Assembly (NCBI GenBank): GCA_023015935.1
Contig: JALKAY010000004.1
Coordinates: 124,001 to 188,000 of the forward strand
Reading direction: 5' to 3'
DNA length: 64,000 bases
Source: Flavobacteriaceae bacterium F08102
GTDB lineage: Bacteria > Bacteroidota > Bacteroidia > Flavobacteriales > Flavobacteriaceae
The notes beneath the pieces were generated by a model. That model was not told where the DNA came from and made no database searches. It saw only the letters and a program-made list of their open reading frames with translations. A program made the translations under genes and the position numbers. This document shows, one piece after another, positions 61,983 to 64,000 of the stretch. Position 1 is the stretch's first letter; each line of letters begins with the position of its first letter.

Positions 61983-63341
61983 CTACTCTTGTGCTTGCGG
62001 ATACCCATTACCTTGGTCTTTTTTATTTGAAGTAGCTGTATCTTCAGAAGGCACACCCTCCACTTTTTCAACGTGAACTTGGGTAGATTCATTTAATAAA
62101 TCCTCTGCCTCATTGCGCTGCAATACTTCCGAGTCAATTTCTTCTAATAGCGTTCCTATAGTCTTTTTATCCTTAATCATCGCCCATGTCATGAATAAAC
62201 TCGTAGCAATAATAACGAATAATAAAATTCCAGATTCAAAGGTGTCTACTTGACCTTCTACCGGAATAGCGTAAAAAAGCAGAATGGTAATAAGACCTCT
62301 TGGAGCAATAAACAATTGAGGAAAAATATCTTTGCCAATAAAAATTCTCAATAGCAGAAAACGAATGGCATAAATTGACGCAATGATAAGCAAACTTATC
62401 CCCACCACACTTACACTCACCAAAGAAGCTAATACAATAGTTAATCCAAAAATTACAAAAAAGAAGGTTCGAACAACAAAAGCTGTTTCCAGTGTAATAA
62501 TATGCAGTTCGTGATATATTTGATCAATTTTATCCCTATCTAAATACTTAGCTAATTTCCCAGGAAAGAATAGTTTAACATTCGCAATCACCATTCCAAA
62601 AATTAAAATAATTATCAAGGAAGACAAATGAAACTTCTTACCAATCGCATAAAGCAATAAAAGCACTGCTATCAATAAAAACAACTTTGCTTGACTTTTG
62701 ATTTTCTGAAAAATTAAGATAATGGCATAACTAGAAATTAAAGCAATGACAAGGGTTAATAAGGTTGATCCTGCAAAACCAGCCACCCCAATCGCCTGTT
62801 CTTGATTGAGCTGTCCCGTCATAAAATAAAACATCATAATCCCCATAATATCAGAAAAAGTACTTTCATAAATATGAAATTCTTTTTTCAACTCACTCAA
62901 CCCACTCACACTAGGAATAATGATTGCACTTGACAAAATAGAAAGGGGAATTGCATACAGCCAAGCAGAAATCATAGACATGTGCTCAACGGTATGGTAT
63001 AAAATTAAAGCAGCTACCCAAGCCGAGCACACCAACCCAACTAAAGCAATTGCCATAGACTTTAAAATGGGAATTAATTTTTCTCGTTTCAACTCTAACT
63101 CTAACGCAGCCTCTAACACAATCATTATCAACCCAACTGTTCCTAATATTTCTAGTGATGGTTTAAAATCAATTTCATCTCCAACAAAATAATCCAAAAC
63201 GTATTTTAGAATAATTCCTAAAACAATAAGCATCAAAACGGAAGGAATATTTGTTTTTTTTGAAATTCCGGTAAACCAAAATGAGAGAATAATTATAATA
63301 GAAGCCCCAATAATTATATTGTAAGATGATAATATTTCCAT
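61983..63341 (-). CDS. CPA1-type cation/proton antiporter
   Basis: A 452-residue membrane antiporter with ~12 TM helices. It shows LMLIVLGIILKYVLDYF, IMIVLEAALELELKREKLIPIL and ILSSAIIIPSVSGLSELKKEF, then FVVRTFFFVIFGLTIVLASL and FIAPRGLITILLFYAIP (conserved Arg). The SSAIIIPS site lacks the usual TDP-type Asp of Na+/H+ antiporters, so its ion is uncertain. It has a ~60-residue hydrophilic acidic tail (EIDSEVLQRNEAEDLLNE) and no TrkA_C domain, unlike the other antiporter here. It is transcribed toward the aminotransferase. Confidence 0.85.
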   Translation of the reverse strand: MEILSSYNIIIGASIIIILSFWFTGISKKTNIPSVLMLIVLGIILKYVLDYFVGDEIDFKPSLEILGTVGLIMIVLEAALELELKREKLIPILKSMAIALVGLVCSAWVAALILYHTVEHMSMISAWLYAIPLSILSSAIIIPSVSGLSELKKEFHIYESTFSDIMGIMMFYFMTGQLNQEQAIGVAGFAGSTLLTLVIALISSYAIILIFQKIKSQAKLFLLIAVLLLLYAIGKKFHLSSLIIILIFGMVIANVKLFFPGKLAKYLDRDKIDQIYHELHIITLETAFVVRTFFFVIFGLTIVLASLVSVSVVGISLLIIASIYAIRFLLLRIFIGKDIFPQLFIAPRGLITILLFYAIPVEGQVDTFESGILLFVIIATSLFMTWAMIKDKKTIGTLLEEIDSEVLQRNEAEDLLNESTQVHVEKVEGVPSEDTATSNKKDQGNGYPQAQE

Positions 63342-63522
63342 AGGATTAAGTACGTATTAAAGTACATATTAAAAGTACTATTTAATCCCCGAACGAATTC
63401 AGAAATCCCATATTAAAAGAAATAAAACTTTTTTGAAATTGCAAATATAAAACGAGTTAATCATCTTATTTAGAGAGGGTTAAAATTTATTATATAATGC
63501 AAATGTTTAAAGTATAAAACCA

Positions 63523-64000
63523 TTAACTCTTTATCAAATCATCCAATAAAGTCTTCACTTTTTGCGTATCCCAATCGGCAGAACCAACTTTAGAAACTAC
63601 CAATTGTCCATTTTTATCAATAATATACGTTGCTGGTATCGCATTAGAGCGGATTTTTACTGGCGGTTGACTAAGGCTTTTATACGTAGGCAAATCATAT
63701 CCTTGCTTGGTGTAATACTTTTCAATAGCTTCATTGCTTTCATTGCTAATGAATAAAAAATCGACCTTTTCTTTATACTGGTTATAGAGGTTTACCAAAG
63801 AAGGCTTCTCGGCCAGACAACTAGGACACCATGTTGCCCAAAAATTTACCAAGACTACTTTTCCTTTATATTCGTTAAAATCAACTTTTTTTCCGTCTAA
63901 ACGTACCAAATTCCAATTATAATCAGCTAAGGTTTGACGTTCATCTACACGGGTTATTGATGGGGAAAAAGATACTACACGGATAAACCAAGAGCGTGTT
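63523..64000 (-). CDS. TlpA-like thioredoxin-fold protein (5' partial)
   Basis: The reverse frame is open to the right edge (visible start TRSWFIRVVSFSPSITRVDE), so the true N-terminus lies outside; the TTG at 63909 is not the start. It is a TlpA/ResA-type redox domain with GKVVLVNFWATWCPSCLAEKPSL carrying the CPSC active site. IPATYIIDKNGQLVV follows with the cis-Pro. Such proteins reduce periplasmic disulfides, for example in cytochrome c maturation. The upstream part probably holds a signal or membrane anchor. Confidence 0.9.
   Translation of the reverse strand, partial: TRSWFIRVVSFSPSITRVDERQTLADYNWNLVRLDGKKVDFNEYKGKVVLVNFWATWCPSCLAEKPSLVNLYNQYKEKVDFLFISNESNEAIEKYYTKQGYDLPTYKSLSQPPVKIRSNAIPATYIIDKNGQLVVSKVGSADWDTQKVKTLLDDLIKS

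Overview
The window reads as a chromosomal segment of a member of the Bacteroidetes, most likely Flavobacteriaceae. Supporting signs are the AT-rich composition, promoters of the TTTG-N19-TAnnTTTG type (a textbook copy lies before rpmH), Bacteroidetes-restricted families (HYC_CC_PP, DUF6266, DUF6943-like, DUF5683, a TonB receptor paired with DUF4249, OstA-like protein) and the parA-parB-DUF5683-dapB-lepB gene order.

The left 17 kb (1-16.9 kb) is a heavy-metal resistance island on the + strand. It holds a CzcA-type RND pump fused to a TolC domain (cut by the window edge), its CzcB adaptor, a Fur-family regulator, a DUF3703 protein and a Zn/Cd-type P-type ATPase. A second, copper/silver-type set follows: HYC_CC_PP protein, CusA, CusC-like TolC, an HMA-MauE protein, a DUF305 protein, CusB with DUF3347, and a periplasmic HMA protein closed by a terminator. 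The genes are tightly packed and often overlap.

From 16.9 to 22.8 kb lies a poorly conserved accessory stretch. It has three copies of a structured dyad unit, two very small ORFs, an unrecognised 293-residue protein, a frameshifted DUF6943-like gene and a DUF6266 gene. It ends in a decayed mobile element in which the N-terminus of a tyrosine recombinase is fused to a primase/DUF3987 gene that also carries a 1-base frameshift.

From 23 to 36.3 kb is a composite defence operon. An XRE regulator and a four-helix-bundle gene are followed by 126 uninterrupted heptamer repeats ending at the start codon of hsdM. Then come hsdM, a KilA-N gene, hsdS, an RloC-like zinc-hook ATPase, an AbiEi/AbiEii toxin-antitoxin pair with its own inverted-repeat operators, and hsdR translationally coupled to AbiEii. 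Both hsdS and hsdR carry an in-frame GIY-YIG nuclease domain bracketed by GC-rich palindromes, each with a solo palindrome 50-75 nt upstream. In hsdR the solo copy (51 nt) and the nuclease-bearing copy (282 nt) have identical 13-nt ends. This is the most unusual feature of the window and the best candidate for an undescribed frame-preserving intragenic mobile element.

From 36.5 kb to the end is ordinary core genome: an OmpA-family protein, two cation/proton antiporters, DUF2911, GNAT, two pirins (one frameshifted), TonB receptor/DUF4249, FKBP isomerase, lepB, dapB, DUF5683, parB, parA, rpmH, carB, a Pif1-like helicase, an esterase, an OstA-like protein, a class III aminotransferase and a TlpA-like thioredoxin cut by the right edge. 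No rRNA, tRNA or CRISPR array was seen. All family assignments were made by eye from motifs and remembered family features, not by database search.
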